Shown here one piece after another: positions 8,579 through 17,360 of a stretch of 64,000 bases of DNA. The stretch lies in contig CANQKI010000001.1 of assembly GCA_947624355.1 (NCBI GenBank), positions 1-64,000 on the forward strand. The letters run 5' to 3'. The translations under genes were made by a program, and so were the position numbers. Below the pieces are notes generated by a model that saw only the letters and a program-made list of their open reading frames with translations, was not told the DNA's origin and made no database searches. Within the stretch, counting starts at the first letter, position 1; every line of letters begins with the position of its first letter. Source of the stretch: an uncultured Clostridia bacterium (lineage in GTDB: Bacteria; Bacillota; Clostridia; Christensenellales; Aristaeellaceae).

Positions 8579-9521
8579 GCGCTTTTTCCTCCGGATTATC
8601 ACAACGGGAGACAGTGATCGGGTGGCCGCGCAGATAATCCGCCGCCGCCATCCGCTTGCCTCCCGGACCCTGTAATTCAAGAATTTTCAATGCGTTTCCC
8701 CCCGCCTGGATCACAAGTCCACGTTTCGGATCGGCGCACAGAATCGTGCCGGGGACGGCGTCCTGCCCATTTGCTGCTTCCTGTACCTTCCAGATTTTGA
8801 GCGTTTCGCCGCCCATGACCGTATAGCACCCTGGCCAGGGAGACAATCCCCGCACCCGGCAGGAGAGCTGATGCGCCGTCATGCGCCAATCCATCAGCCC
8901 CATTTCTTTTTTGAGCATGGGAAAATAGCTCATTTGGCTTTCGTCCTGCTTTTTGCGGGGGCAGTTTCCCTCTTCCAGGCGGCGGATGGTTTCGATCAGC
9001 AGTTCCGCCCCGATAGGAGCCATGCGTTCGGTCAGTTCCCCCGCCGTTTCATCGGGCAGAATATCCATTTCATGGTTCAGCAGGATATCCCCCGTATCCA
9101 TTCCCTTGTCGGTCATCATGGTGGTGATGCCGGTATGGGTTTCCCCCTGGATAATGGCCCAGTTGATGGGCGCGGAACCGCGGTATTTAGGAAGAAGGGA
9201 AGAATGCACGTTCACTGTGCCGATTTTGGGAATATCCAGAATCTCCTGGGAAAGGATCTGACCGAAAGCGGCGGTGACGCAAAGATCAGGGGCAAGGCTC
9301 CGGAGATCCTCCACCCCGTCCACCCGGATTTTAACCGGCTGGTAAACCGGAATGTCGAGTTCGATCGCGCATTCCTTCACCGGGCAGGGCAGCATTTTAT
9401 TGCCCCGCCCCTTGGGCTTGTCCGGCTGGCAGAATACACCGACGACATCGTGCCCGGCCTCTGCCAGTGCCCGCAGGGACGGCACGCCGAACGCAGGCGT
9501 ACCAAGGAATACAATGCGCAT
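8571..9521 (-). CDS. fmt: Methionyl-tRNA formyltransferase
   Basis: 316 residues, usual length. Transfers a formyl group from 10-formyl-tetrahydrofolate to initiator Met-tRNA. N-terminal domain begins MRIVFLGTPAFGV; the formyltransferase signature appears as HSSLLPKYRGSAPINWAI and the catalytic Asp region as DKGMDTGDIL. The C-terminal tRNA-binding OB-like domain runs from about residue 205. Directly follows def with one base between, the standard def-fmt pairing. Confidence 0.97.
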   Translation of the reverse strand: MRIVFLGTPAFGVPSLRALAEAGHDVVGVFCQPDKPKGRGNKMLPCPVKECAIELDIPVYQPVKIRVDGVEDLRSLAPDLCVTAAFGQILSQEILDIPKIGTVNVHSSLLPKYRGSAPINWAIIQGETHTGITTMMTDKGMDTGDILLNHEMDILPDETAGELTERMAPIGAELLIETIRRLEEGNCPRKKQDESQMSYFPMLKKEMGLMDWRMTAHQLSCRVRGLSPWPGCYTVMGGETLKIWKVQEAANGQDAVPGTILCADPKRGLVIQAGGNALKILELQGPGGKRMAAADYLRGHPITVSRCDNPEEKAHE

Positions 9522-10001
9522 TTACCCTTTGTCCTCCTCGTCCTCTTCCTCGTCCTCAAAAATCTCATGATCCATCTTATCCACGTACATGACTCCATCC
9601 AGGTGGTCAATTTCATGGCAAAGTGCCCGGGCCTTCAGCCCTTCGCCTGTTACGGTGAATTCCTTGCCCTTCCTGTCCCGGGCACGGACGGTCACCTTAT
9701 TGGGCCGCACAACAAATCCCCGCCTGCCGGGCACGCTCAGGCAGCCTTCCGCGCCGCCCTGTTCGCCTTCCGTTTCGATAATCTCGGGGTTCACCAGCTC
9801 CAGCAGACCGTCCCCAACATCGATGACGACCACTCTGCGAAGAATGCCCACCTGCGGCGCCGCCAGGCCCACACCGTCCGCATTGTACATGGTATCCGCC
9901 ATATCCCGCAGCAGCAGCCACAGCCGCAAGTCAAATTTCTGCATGGGCTTGCTGATTTTGCGCAGCGTTTCATCGCCCAGTTTCACGATTTTCCTTACCA
10001 T
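9522..10001 (-). CDS. def: Peptide deformylase
   Basis: 159 residues. Iron/zinc hydrolase that removes the N-formyl group from new proteins. All three family motifs are intact: [10 protein letters not shown] (motif 1), EGCLSVPG (motif 2, metal Cys) and HEIDHLDG (motif 3, metal His pair and catalytic Glu). The C-terminus is a very acidic tail of Glu and Asp. Start ATG 10001 follows GAGGAAAAAGC. Lies between priA and fmt in the operon. Confidence 0.97.
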   Translation of the reverse strand: MVRKIVKLGDETLRKISKPMQKFDLRLWLLLRDMADTMYNADGVGLAAPQVGILRRVVVIDVGDGLLELVNPEIIETEGEQGGAEGCLSVPGRRGFVVRPNKVTVRARDRKGKEFTVTGEGLKARALCHEIDHLDGVMYVDKMDHEIFEDEEEDEEDKG

Positions 10002-10013
10002 GCTTTTTCCTCC

Positions 10014-12236
10014 TCAGGCCAGCGAAGCCGGATTGATTTCAAGCTGCACGCGGGCCGGATACTCTCCCCGCGTCATTTCCTGAAACCGTTCCAATATTTT
10101 TTCGGTATCCGGGTGATTCAGCAGTTTCATCAGCACATGGGCCCGGGCCCGGTCCTGCAGCTTGGCAATGGGCGCTTCATCCGCACGAATGAACAGGATG
10201 CGCCGCCCAAGGCCGGTGCCCGAAAATTCCTTCATAATCTGCGTTCGGATCGCTTGAGCCGCCGCCATTGCGTTCTCCATAGCCTTGTCCTCGCAAAGAA
10301 AGCGGACCATCATCGTAAACGGCGGGTAAAGCCCGGCTTTTCGGCGTTCAAATTCGTTACCAAAAAAAGCGCGGTAATCCTGGTGGGCAGCTTCGGCAAT
10401 AGCATAATGATCGGGCTTGTAGGTCTGAATAACCACTTCGCCGGGTTTTTCACCTCTGCCCGCCCGGCCGGCCACTTGCACCAGCAGCTGATAGGTGCGT
10501 TCCGGGGCACGGTAATCGGGAAAATCCAGCGTGAGATCAGCCAGCACCGCGCCCACCAGCGTGACGGACGGAAAATCCAGTCCTTTGGCAATCATCTGCG
10601 TGCCCAGCAGAATCTTCGCCTGACCGGCGCGAAACCGGTCGATCAACTCAAAATGCGCGTTCCGGCCCGCGGTTGTATCCACGTCCATGCGGATCACCCC
10701 TGCCCCCGGAAAGCGGCGGTTCAGTTCCTCTTCTACCTTCTGGGTGCCTGTACCAAGTGGCTTCAGGTATGTGCTGCCGCAGGAGGGGCAAACGGATGGC
10801 AGCGGCTGCACTGCCCCGCAGTAATGGCACCGCAGGGTACGGTCCACGCTGTGATAGGTCATGGATACGTCGCATCGGCTGCAGCGGATGGTTTCGCCGC
10901 ATTTCCGGCAGCTGACGGCGCTGGCGTATCCCCGGCGGTTAATAAACAGCATGGCCTGATGGCCGTTTCGGATGCAGTCATCCAGTTTTTCTTCCAGCAG
11001 CCGGGAAAACATGCCGCGGTTGCCCAGGCGCAGTTCTTCCCGCATGTCCACAATGTGAACGTCCGGCATGGGCCTGTTCAGCACCCGATGAGGCATTTCC
11101 AACAGGGAATAATCTCCCCGTCGGGTCATGGCATAGGAATAAATGCTGGGGGTCGCGCTGGCAAGGACCACCACCGCCTTTTCCCGTTTTCCGCGGGAAA
11201 CGGCAATTTCCCGGGCGTCGTACTGGGGAAAACGTTCGGACAGGTAGGTCTGCTCGTGTTCCTCATCCACAATGATGGCCCCCAGGTTCTCCACCGGCGC
11301 GAACACCGCCGACCGTGCACCGATAACGATGCGGGCCTGTCCCAGCCGGATGCGCCGCCACTCGTCAAAACGCTCGCCGGGCGTCAGGCGGGAATGCAGC
11401 ACTGCCATGGCATCCCCGAAACGGGAGCGGAAAAAGCCGATCATCTGCGGGGTCAGCACAATTTCGGGCACCAGAATAATCGCGCCTTTTTTGCGCCGCA
11501 GGGCCTCCTGCACCAGCCGGATATAAACCTCCGTTTTGCCCGAACCCGTGACCCCATGCAGCAAAAACGGCTTTGCCCTGCCGTTCAAAGCGGGCAGCAG
11601 CTCGGACAATGCTTCCTGCTGCTCTTCCGTCAATTCAAAGTCCGGTGCCCGCTCCGGCCGGCCGTAATAGGGCGCACGCAGGGCTTCCTTTTCAAAAACG
11701 CGGATCAGTTCCTGCTTTTCAAGGGCGTCCAGGGCGGGCTTCACATCCCGCACCATTGCCCGCAGTTCCGCCAGAAGATGCGGTTCGCCATCTGCCAGAA
11801 GGGTCAGCACCAATTTTCGCTTGGGTGCTCTGCTTTGTTTATGAATCGCCTCGTCCACATCATCCGGCGGTATAGTTATCTGTGCGTAGGCCTCGGTTTT
11901 CACTTTGACGCGCCCGCCGCGCATTTCGGATGGCAGCATCAGCCGCAGCGCCTCGCACAGGGAGCAATGATACCGATCCCGGATTTCTTCGGCTAAAGCC
12001 ATCAGCGGCGGCAAAAGGACCGGGTAATCTTCAAGCGGCGCAATAACGGGCTTGATTTTCTTTTCATCATAATCCGCCTGCTCCTTGAGCCGAATTACAA
12101 ACCCCTCTTTTTCCCGGAGTCCGAAGGGAACGCGCACCCGCATCCCGCTTTGCAGCCGCATGCCTTCCGGCACACGATAGGTAAATACGCGGTCCACCTG
12201 TTCGGACGCGATGTCCACGATGATTTCCGCGTACAC
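10014..12236 (-). CDS. priA: Primosomal replication restart helicase PriA
   Basis: 740 residues. 3'-to-5' superfamily 2 DNA helicase that reloads the replisome at stalled forks. N-terminal DNA-binding domain, then Walker A GVTGSGKTEVY, the DEEH box (IIVDEEHEQ), and helicase motifs V-VI near AGRAGRGEKPG. Between them is the zinc region with paired CxxC motifs (CRKCGETIRCSRC and CHYCG, CPSCGS). The start is GTG at 12236, set by GGAGG eight bases upstream; no nearby ATG fits. Confidence 0.97.
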   Translation of the reverse strand: MYAEIIVDIASEQVDRVFTYRVPEGMRLQSGMRVRVPFGLREKEGFVIRLKEQADYDEKKIKPVIAPLEDYPVLLPPLMALAEEIRDRYHCSLCEALRLMLPSEMRGGRVKVKTEAYAQITIPPDDVDEAIHKQSRAPKRKLVLTLLADGEPHLLAELRAMVRDVKPALDALEKQELIRVFEKEALRAPYYGRPERAPDFELTEEQQEALSELLPALNGRAKPFLLHGVTGSGKTEVYIRLVQEALRRKKGAIILVPEIVLTPQMIGFFRSRFGDAMAVLHSRLTPGERFDEWRRIRLGQARIVIGARSAVFAPVENLGAIIVDEEHEQTYLSERFPQYDAREIAVSRGKREKAVVVLASATPSIYSYAMTRRGDYSLLEMPHRVLNRPMPDVHIVDMREELRLGNRGMFSRLLEEKLDDCIRNGHQAMLFINRRGYASAVSCRKCGETIRCSRCDVSMTYHSVDRTLRCHYCGAVQPLPSVCPSCGSTYLKPLGTGTQKVEEELNRRFPGAGVIRMDVDTTAGRNAHFELIDRFRAGQAKILLGTQMIAKGLDFPSVTLVGAVLADLTLDFPDYRAPERTYQLLVQVAGRAGRGEKPGEVVIQTYKPDHYAIAEAAHQDYRAFFGNEFERRKAGLYPPFTMMVRFLCEDKAMENAMAAAQAIRTQIMKEFSGTGLGRRILFIRADEAPIAKLQDRARAHVLMKLLNHPDTEKILERFQEMTRGEYPARVQLEINPASLA

Positions 12237-12248
12237 CCCTCTCCCTCC

Positions 12249-13454
12249 TTACCGAAGCCGCAGCGCAAGGGCACGGTCCAGAAGCGCCTCCGCCACCTGG
12301 CTCTTTTGCATCATGGGCAGGGCTTCCATGCCGTCCTTTGTTATAAAAGTAACGATATTGGTATCCACGTCAAAGCCCGCGCCGGGCATCATCACATCGT
12401 TTGCCGCAATCATATCCAGATTCTTCTTCGCAAGCTTCGCACGGGCATTTTCCACGGTATTTTCCGTTTCGGCAGCAAAACCAACCAGAATCTGCCCCGG
12501 CATTTTCTGTGCACCAAGCGCCGCGGCAATATCGGGGTTTTCACGCAGTACCAGCGTCAACATGCCGTTCCCCTGTTTTTTGATTTTTTCCTCGGCAACA
12601 TGAACAGGGGTGAAATCAGCAGGAGCCGCGGAGAGGACGATAATATCCGCCTGAGAAAATTTTTCCAGCATGGCCTGATAAAGCTCTTCCGTGGACGAGA
12701 CGGAAACAGCGGTCTTTACCCCATACGGCACGGCCAAATTTACCGGGCCGGACACCAGGGTAACATCCGCCCCCCGTTCCGCCGCCGCTTCGGCAATGGC
12801 ATAGCCCATTTTGCCACTGGAAAAATTGCTGATGTAGCGGACGGGATCAATGCGCTCCCGTGTGGGGCCTGCGTTGACCAGCACGCGCAGCCCCGCCATG
12901 TCCCGTTTTGCGGACAGAATCTTTTCCGCCGCTGCAAGGATATCGGCGGGCTCGCTCATGCGCCCCGCACCACTGTCGCCGCAGGCAAGATGCCCGTCGT
13001 CCGGCCCGACAAACCGGATGCCGCGGGCGCGAAGCGATGCGGCGTTTGTTTGGGTCGCAGGGTTTTCCCACATGCCCGTATTCATGGCAGGCGCCATCAG
13101 AACCGGACACCGGGCTGCCAGAAGCGTGGTGGAAAGCATATCGTCCGCAATGCCGCAGGCAAGCTTTGCCATGATATTGGCCGTAGCAGGCGCTATCGCA
13201 AACAAATCGGCCCACTTGGCCAGGGCGATGTGCTCCACTTCCCAGGTTTCGGGCCGGGCGAAGGTATCGCACACCACCGGGTAATTGGCCAGGGTCTCAA
13301 AGGTCAAAGGAGCAACGAACTGACACGCGTTTTTTGTCATGATTACGCGCACTTCTGCCCCCGCCTTGCGCAGACGCGAACAAAGGTCGCAGGCTTTATA
13401 GGCCGCGATCCCTCCCGTAACCCCCAAGACCACATGCTTTCCCGTAAGGCTCAT
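12249..13454 (-). CDS. coaBC: Bifunctional phosphopantothenoylcysteine decarboxylase / phosphopantothenate-cysteine ligase
   Basis: 401 residues. Two consecutive steps of coenzyme A synthesis. N-terminal flavoprotein CoaC half (about 1-180): GGIAAYKACDL, catalytic His in VEHIALAKWAD, PAMNTGMW, and the cysteine flap ACGDSGAGRM. C-terminal CoaB half begins VNAGPTRERIDPVRYISN and includes FSSGKMG and the Lys-rich EEKIKKQ nucleotide loop. ATG 13454 overlaps the rpoZ stop region by a few bases; its Shine-Dalgarno is weak, suggesting translational coupling to rpoZ. Confidence 0.96.
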   Translation of the reverse strand: MSLTGKHVVLGVTGGIAAYKACDLCSRLRKAGAEVRVIMTKNACQFVAPLTFETLANYPVVCDTFARPETWEVEHIALAKWADLFAIAPATANIMAKLACGIADDMLSTTLLAARCPVLMAPAMNTGMWENPATQTNAASLRARGIRFVGPDDGHLACGDSGAGRMSEPADILAAAEKILSAKRDMAGLRVLVNAGPTRERIDPVRYISNFSSGKMGYAIAEAAAERGADVTLVSGPVNLAVPYGVKTAVSVSSTEELYQAMLEKFSQADIIVLSAAPADFTPVHVAEEKIKKQGNGMLTLVLRENPDIAAALGAQKMPGQILVGFAAETENTVENARAKLAKKNLDMIAANDVMMPGAGFDVDTNIVTFITKDGMEALPMMQKSQVAEALLDRALALRLR

Positions 13455-13458
13455 AAGG

Positions 13459-13674
13459 TCAGCCTTCTTCGTCTTCCAGGTTGCGGTGATAGGTAAGCAG
13501 GCCGCGGTTAATCTCATCCACGGCGATGGAGACAGGCTTTTTGTCCTTCGGGTCGATCAGGGGCTGCGCACCTGCCACCAGTTCCCGGGCGCGCTTGGCC
13601 GATTCCACCACCAGCGTGTAGCGGCAATCTACCTTTTCGCACAGTTCGTCAATTGCAGGCTTATTGATAGGCAT
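13459..13674 (-). CDS. rpoZ: RNA polymerase omega subunit
   Basis: 71 residues, normal for Firmicutes. Supports assembly of the RNA polymerase beta' subunit. Recognised by position between gmk and coaBC and by the conserved CRYTLVVESAKRARELV, KPVSIAVDEI and an acidic C-terminus. Start ATG 13674 is preceded by AAAGGAGGAACGG. Confidence 0.95.
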   Translation of the reverse strand: MPINKPAIDELCEKVDCRYTLVVESAKRARELVAGAQPLIDPKDKKPVSIAVDEINRGLLTYHRNLEDEEG

Positions 13675-13691
13675 AATCCGTTCCTCCTTTA

Positions 13692-14291
13692 TTATTCAAC
13701 CACGGGGAAATACCGGGTCGTTCTCTGCTTTTCGGCGGTCACGATGGCGCGCACGGCGTTCACCGCCGTATCAAGATCGTCGTTGACCACATTGTACTGG
13801 TACAGGTGCTTAAGGGCAATTTCGCCATAAGCGTTGTGCATCCGGCGTTCGATCTCATCAGGATCCTCCGTATTGCGCTTTTCCAGCCTGTCACGAAGGG
13901 CCTGATAAGACGGCGGCAGAATGAAAATGGACACGCAGTCAGGGCGCTGACGGATTACTTCCTTTGCCCCTTGGGAATCAATATCCAGCAGCACATTGAA
14001 CCCATTTTCAATCAGCGAATCCACTTCGGATTTCAATGTGCCATACCGATGGCCATGGACGGTGGCGTGTTCCACAAAAGCGTCCTGGGCCAGAAGCTCG
14101 TCATATCGTTCCTCAGTGATGAAATAATAGTGGACGCCCTCCACTTCCTGTGGTCTGGGTTTCCGGGTAGTGACGCTGACGGAAAAACGGATCGTCTGAT
14201 CCCAGGTCAGCAATTCATGGCAGATGGTGCCTTTGCCTGTGCCAGCTGCGCCGGACACCACGATCAGCATCCCCTTGCGTTCCTCTCTCAT
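13692..14291 (-). CDS. gmk: Guanylate kinase
   Basis: 199 residues. Phosphorylates GMP/dGMP to GDP/dGDP. P-loop [11 protein letters not shown] (the usual SGPSG is AAG here), GMP-binding [17 protein letters not shown], and [12 protein letters not shown] 14291 selected because GGAGG lies nine bases upstream and it forms an ATGA overlap with remA; a second candidate ATG at 14270 would give 192 residues. Part of the conserved yicC-remA-gmk-rpoZ run. Confidence 0.97.
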   Translation of the reverse strand: MREERKGMLIVVSGAAGTGKGTICHELLTWDQTIRFSVSVTTRKPRPQEVEGVHYYFITEERYDELLAQDAFVEHATVHGHRYGTLKSEVDSLIENGFNVLLDIDSQGAKEVIRQRPDCVSIFILPPSYQALRDRLEKRNTEDPDEIERRMHNAYGEIALKHLYQYNVVNDDLDTAVNAVRAIVTAEKQRTTRYFPVVE

Positions 14292-14545
14292 TGGGCGTTT
14301 TCCTCCTGCATATCGCTGTGCATCCGCGTGCTGATGGTTTCAGGCTGCAGTGCGGACAGGATTACGTGGCCGCTGTCCAGGGTGATGACGGCGCGGGTTT
14401 TGCGCCCGGCAGTGGCATCCAGAAGCATTCCGGCCTCCCTGGCCTCCTGCACAAAACGCTTAACCGGCGCAGAGTCAGGTGAAATGACGGCGATTACGCG
14501 GTTGGCCGCCACCATGTTTTTGAACCCTACGTTCAGCAGCCGCAT
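14288..14545 (-). CDS. remA: RemA/DUF370 family regulator
   Basis: 85 residues. In Bacillus subtilis RemA is a small DNA-binding activator of biofilm-matrix and osmoprotection genes; outside Bacillus its targets are mostly unknown. Typical features: [26 protein letters not shown] split over the first 28 residues, the charged [11 protein letters not shown], and [15 protein letters not shown]. Located between yicC and gmk exactly as in other Firmicutes. The last ten residues are polar and variable. Confidence 0.93.
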   Translation of the reverse strand: MRLLNVGFKNMVAANRVIAVISPDSAPVKRFVQEAREAGMLLDATAGRKTRAVITLDSGHVILSALQPETISTRMHSDMQEENAQ

Positions 14546-14551
14546 TCTTCC

Positions 14552-15424
14552 TCACTCCACATTCTGCACCTGTTCCCGCAGCTTTTCAATTTCGCTTTTG
14601 GCCGCCACCACAAGCTTAGTGATGGCGGCGTCCGATGCTTTGGAACCGATAGTGTTGACCTCGCGGTTCATTTCCTGGGTCAGAAAATCCAGCCTTCTTC
14701 CTGCTTCGCTGTTCGATTCGAGAGTTTCCCGCATCTGCCCGATATGGGATTCGAGGCGGGCAAGTTCCTCATCAATAGCGCACCGATCGGCCATCAGCGC
14801 AACTTCCTGAGCCAGCCGCTGTGGATCAATTTCCTGCGTGCCAAGCTCCCGAAGCCGTGTCTGCAGCCTTTCCTGATAGGCCTTCGGAACGCCTGGCGCA
14901 AGAATGGCGATTTGCCGCCTGTGTTCCGCCAACGTTTCCAAGTGAACGATCAAATCGCTTTTCAGGGCTGCTCCTTCTTTTTCCCGCATGGCGATCACCT
15001 GTGCGAGGGCCGTTGACGCGGCTTTTTCAAGCAGCGTCAGCACGGCTTCTTCGTCTTCTTCGCAAACCGTCAGCCGCAGCACATCCGGCTGCGAAGCAAT
15101 GAAAACTGTCTCTCCATCACAATCGCCGTTTGTCATCTGCCGAAGCTTGTTCAGCACATCCCTGTACTGGCAGGCAAGCGCTTCATCCACCCGCACTTCC
15201 CTGGCATCGGCCCGGCTGTTTAGATAGCTCGCGCTGATTTCGACGTGCCCCCGGGAAAACGCTGCAGATACCTGGCGGCGCAAAGAATCCTCCGCAAAAG
15301 ACAGGGCTTTGGGCAGCCGGAACGCGATATCCAGGAAACGATGGTTGACCGTTTTTATCTCAATTGTGATTTCGCGGCCGTCCGCTTCCATTCTGCATCT
15401 GCCATAGCCCGTCATGCTCCGCAT
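14552..15424 (-). CDS. yicC: YicC/YloC family endoribonuclease
   Basis: 290 residues. YicC-family proteins (YloC in B. subtilis) have been reported as metal-dependent endoribonucleases; older annotation calls them stress-induced proteins. The N-terminus MRSMTGYGR, the TVNHRFLDIAFRLP stretch and the C-terminal RLDFLTQEMNREVNTIGSK are all diagnostic. ATG 15424 follows GGGGAGGT; this is the first gene of the operon that runs down to rsmA. Confidence 0.94.
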   Translation of the reverse strand: MRSMTGYGRCRMEADGREITIEIKTVNHRFLDIAFRLPKALSFAEDSLRRQVSAAFSRGHVEISASYLNSRADAREVRVDEALACQYRDVLNKLRQMTNGDCDGETVFIASQPDVLRLTVCEEDEEAVLTLLEKAASTALAQVIAMREKEGAALKSDLIVHLETLAEHRRQIAILAPGVPKAYQERLQTRLRELGTQEIDPQRLAQEVALMADRCAIDEELARLESHIGQMRETLESNSEAGRRLDFLTQEMNREVNTIGSKASDAAITKLVVAAKSEIEKLREQVQNVE

Positions 15425-15452
15425 GGGTGCACCTCCCCTTCTAAGCTTCATG

Positions 15453-15461
15453 ATTATACCA
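15453..15461 (-). promoter_or_regulatory. Extended -10 promoter of the yicC-rsmA operon
   Basis: On the minus strand the sequence reads TGGTATAAT, a perfect -10 with the TGn extension, about 30 bases before the yicC start. The -35 region 16-17 bases upstream (TTTCAT or TTCATT) is poor, as is common when an extended -10 is present. Confidence 0.7.
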
Positions 15462-15497
15462 CAATTCAACACCCAATGAAAAGCCTAAATTTATAAT

Positions 15498-15545
15498 CGT
15501 GCAAAAAATTACGGGGAGTCTGCCTCTTAAGGCATACGCTCCCCG
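15498..15545 (-). terminator. Rho-independent terminator after the small gene
   Basis: Stem CGGGGAG/CTCCCCG (15512-15518 with 15539-15545) with an inner stem TGCCT/AGGCA (15521-15525 with 15530-15534). On the minus strand it is followed by TAATTTTTTGC. It ends the leftward unit of the MATE exporter and the small gene and insulates the yicC promoter just beyond. Confidence 0.85.
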
Positions 15546-15564
15546 CAGCCAATCCTTAATAACG

Positions 15565-15705
15565 CTATTTCTTCAGTACCTCCCAGGCAGAATTGCGCCG
15601 CATCCACGGGCTTTCCCAGCCGTTGCGGGCATATTCCCGAAACGCTTTGCAAGCGCTTCGCCTGGCACTCAGCCGTTCTCTCAGATCATATACCGAAAAT
15701 CGCAT
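15565..15705 (-). CDS. Small basic protein of 46 residues, function unknown
   Basis: ATG 15705 has a strong Shine-Dalgarno (GGGGGGAAGG) a few bases upstream, and the frame ends at TAG just before a clear terminator, so this looks like a real small gene. The product is rich in Arg, Lys and aromatic residues: it starts MRFSVYDLRERLSARR and ends SAWEVLKK. No signal peptide or membrane segment. It lies 45 bases after the MATE exporter stop and is probably co-transcribed with it. I do not recognise the family. Confidence 0.6.
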   Translation of the reverse strand: MRFSVYDLRERLSARRSACKAFREYARNGWESPWMRRNSAWEVLKK

Positions 15706-15750
15706 TTTGCCTTCCCCCCTCAGGCGTAGGATGCAGCGATACCCAAAGTT

Positions 15751-17199
15751 TTATACCGTTTTATCCTTCCATTTGCCGCTGGCGAAGCGGGGATAAAAGC
15801 AAAGAAACCGGACAATCAGTTCCGACATGCCGAACATCCATGCCCCCGTCAGTTTGAGCCCCAGTACGTTTACAGCCAGCACGGCCATGGCGGGCCGGAA
15901 CGCACTGACGCTGAACGTGGAGCAGATTGCCACGTACAGGTTGTCTCCAGCTCCCCGGAGTGAGCCGGACAATACAACAGCGCTGGTCTGAAATATCTGC
16001 ACGGCGGCCAGCACCAGCAGCGTTTCCCCTGCATACTGAACCACCAGGTCGGCATTGGGCGTATTTGCACCGATAAACAATGCCGCCAGCCGGTATCGGC
16101 TCAGGGCAATCACCAGCCCCAGTACAATGGATATAATCACGGCAAACCGTTGGCAGACCTTGCCGTACAGCATGGAAAGATCGGGCCGCTTCCGCCCCAG
16201 GTTCTGCCCCACCAGCGCCGTGGCCGCAACGCCCAGGCCGTCGCCGAAGGTGAACGTCAGGTTGAGCAGCTGCATGCAAATTTGATTGGCCGCGTACATG
16301 GCCGTGCCAAGGGAAAACATAATGCGGGCATACACGAAAAAGCCGAAGCGCATACCCACTTGCTCAATGGCCGCGTTGCCGCCAACCCTAACAATGGAAC
16401 GCATGCTTTCTTTATCGAATTTCCAGGAATCGTGAATGGAAAAATGAAGATAGCCTTTGTATTTTCCGCCCAGCATCACCGTGCCGAGGGCCAGCAGCAG
16501 GCCCACGCACATGCCAATTACGGAAGCAATGGCCGCGCCCCGCACCTCAAGCCGCGGGAAGCCCAGATTGCCGCCGATAAAGCAGTAATTGAAAAAAACG
16601 TTGGTCAGATTGCTCAGGATGTTGACCCACATGGTGATCCGCGTTTTTCCGACGCCCCGCTGAGCCGCGCAGATGCACATGGAAAGGGCGTTGATGGGCA
16701 GCGAATAATTCATGATGCGGAAATAATCCATGGCGTCCAGCAGTACTTTTTCGCTCTCTGCCTGGTCGCCGCCCGCCAGCAGCATGAGGGGCCTGTCAAA
16801 GACTGTGGCCAGCACCATCAGCACAACGGAAAGTCCCAGGGCCAGCATCAGCGCGTTTCGCAGCGTCATGTTGGCGGCCCCCTGCCTTTCTTCGCCGCGC
16901 CGCCTGGCCACAATGGCCGTGACGCCCACGTTCAGCGCGAAGAACAGGCACAAAAGCACCATTCTGGGCTGCGTGGGCAGGCCGACGGAAGAAAGGGCCT
17001 CGGCCCCCAGCATATTGCCCACCATCATTGTATCCACCGAGCCGATCAGGCTGACCAGCACCATTTCGATCACGGAGGGAAGCGCGATATGCCATACATC
17101 CTTATACGCCGTCTTGGCGTCCGGCAGTTCCCCCAAACGGTGTTCCGGCTTCACCATATATTCGGGAGAAAAGAAGCGGTTGAGCCAATTTAATTTCAC
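15751..17199 (-). CDS. MATE family multidrug/cation exporter
   Basis: About 482 residues, twelve predicted membrane helices in two MatE halves. Expected to export drugs or organic cations in exchange for Na+ or H+; the substrate is not readable. N-terminal VLVSLIGSVDTMMVGNMLG and the second-half FTFGDGLGVAATALVGQNLG are typical MATE signatures. Two GTG starts compete: 17211 overlaps the Shine-Dalgarno AAAGGAG itself, so 17199 (eleven bases after it) is preferred. No ATG is available before the first helix. Confidence 0.9.
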   Translation of the reverse strand: MKLNWLNRFFSPEYMVKPEHRLGELPDAKTAYKDVWHIALPSVIEMVLVSLIGSVDTMMVGNMLGAEALSSVGLPTQPRMVLLCLFFALNVGVTAIVARRRGEERQGAANMTLRNALMLALGLSVVLMVLATVFDRPLMLLAGGDQAESEKVLLDAMDYFRIMNYSLPINALSMCICAAQRGVGKTRITMWVNILSNLTNVFFNYCFIGGNLGFPRLEVRGAAIASVIGMCVGLLLALGTVMLGGKYKGYLHFSIHDSWKFDKESMRSIVRVGGNAAIEQVGMRFGFFVYARIMFSLGTAMYAANQICMQLLNLTFTFGDGLGVAATALVGQNLGRKRPDLSMLYGKVCQRFAVIISIVLGLVIALSRYRLAALFIGANTPNADLVVQYAGETLLVLAAVQIFQTSAVVLSGSLRGAGDNLYVAICSTFSVSAFRPAMAVLAVNVLGLKLTGAWMFGMSELIVRFLCFYPRFASGKWKDKTV

Positions 17200-17238
17200 T
17201 TCTTTCGACACTCCTTTCCAAAAAAGCGGATCATTCGC

Positions 17239-17267
17239 ATTGTATCACAAGATATTTTTAAAGTAAA
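17239..17267 (-). promoter_or_regulatory. Sigma-A type promoter of the MATE gene
   Basis: Minus strand: TTTACT (17267-17262), 17-base spacer, TACAAT (17244-17239). The start codon follows about 40 bases downstream. It is back-to-back with the promoter for the rightward C39-like gene. Confidence 0.75.
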
Positions 17268-17291
17268 TCTCAGGAACGGAAAAAGTTTGCG

Positions 17292-17320
17292 TTTGCTTTT
17301 GGCCGATTATTCGGTATAAT
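17292..17320 (+). promoter_or_regulatory. Probable promoter of the C39-like gene
   Basis: A perfect TATAAT at 17315-17320. With a 17-base spacer the -35 would be TTTGCT (17292-17297), a weak match. Confidence 0.55.
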
Positions 17321-17360
17321 GTTGAGCGTAGAAAAAACACAGGAAAGGATGCGTATATTC

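Noticed and set aside
8871-11996. A 1041-codon open frame on the plus strand, antisense to fmt, def and priA
   Set aside because: It is the mirror of well-identified genes in GC-rich DNA, has no Shine-Dalgarno, and its product is His/Gln/Arg-rich with no domain.
17204-17210. TTCGACA matching the Spo0A box
   Set aside because: It overlaps the start region of the MATE gene downstream of the promoter, with no -10 at the right distance; likely chance.
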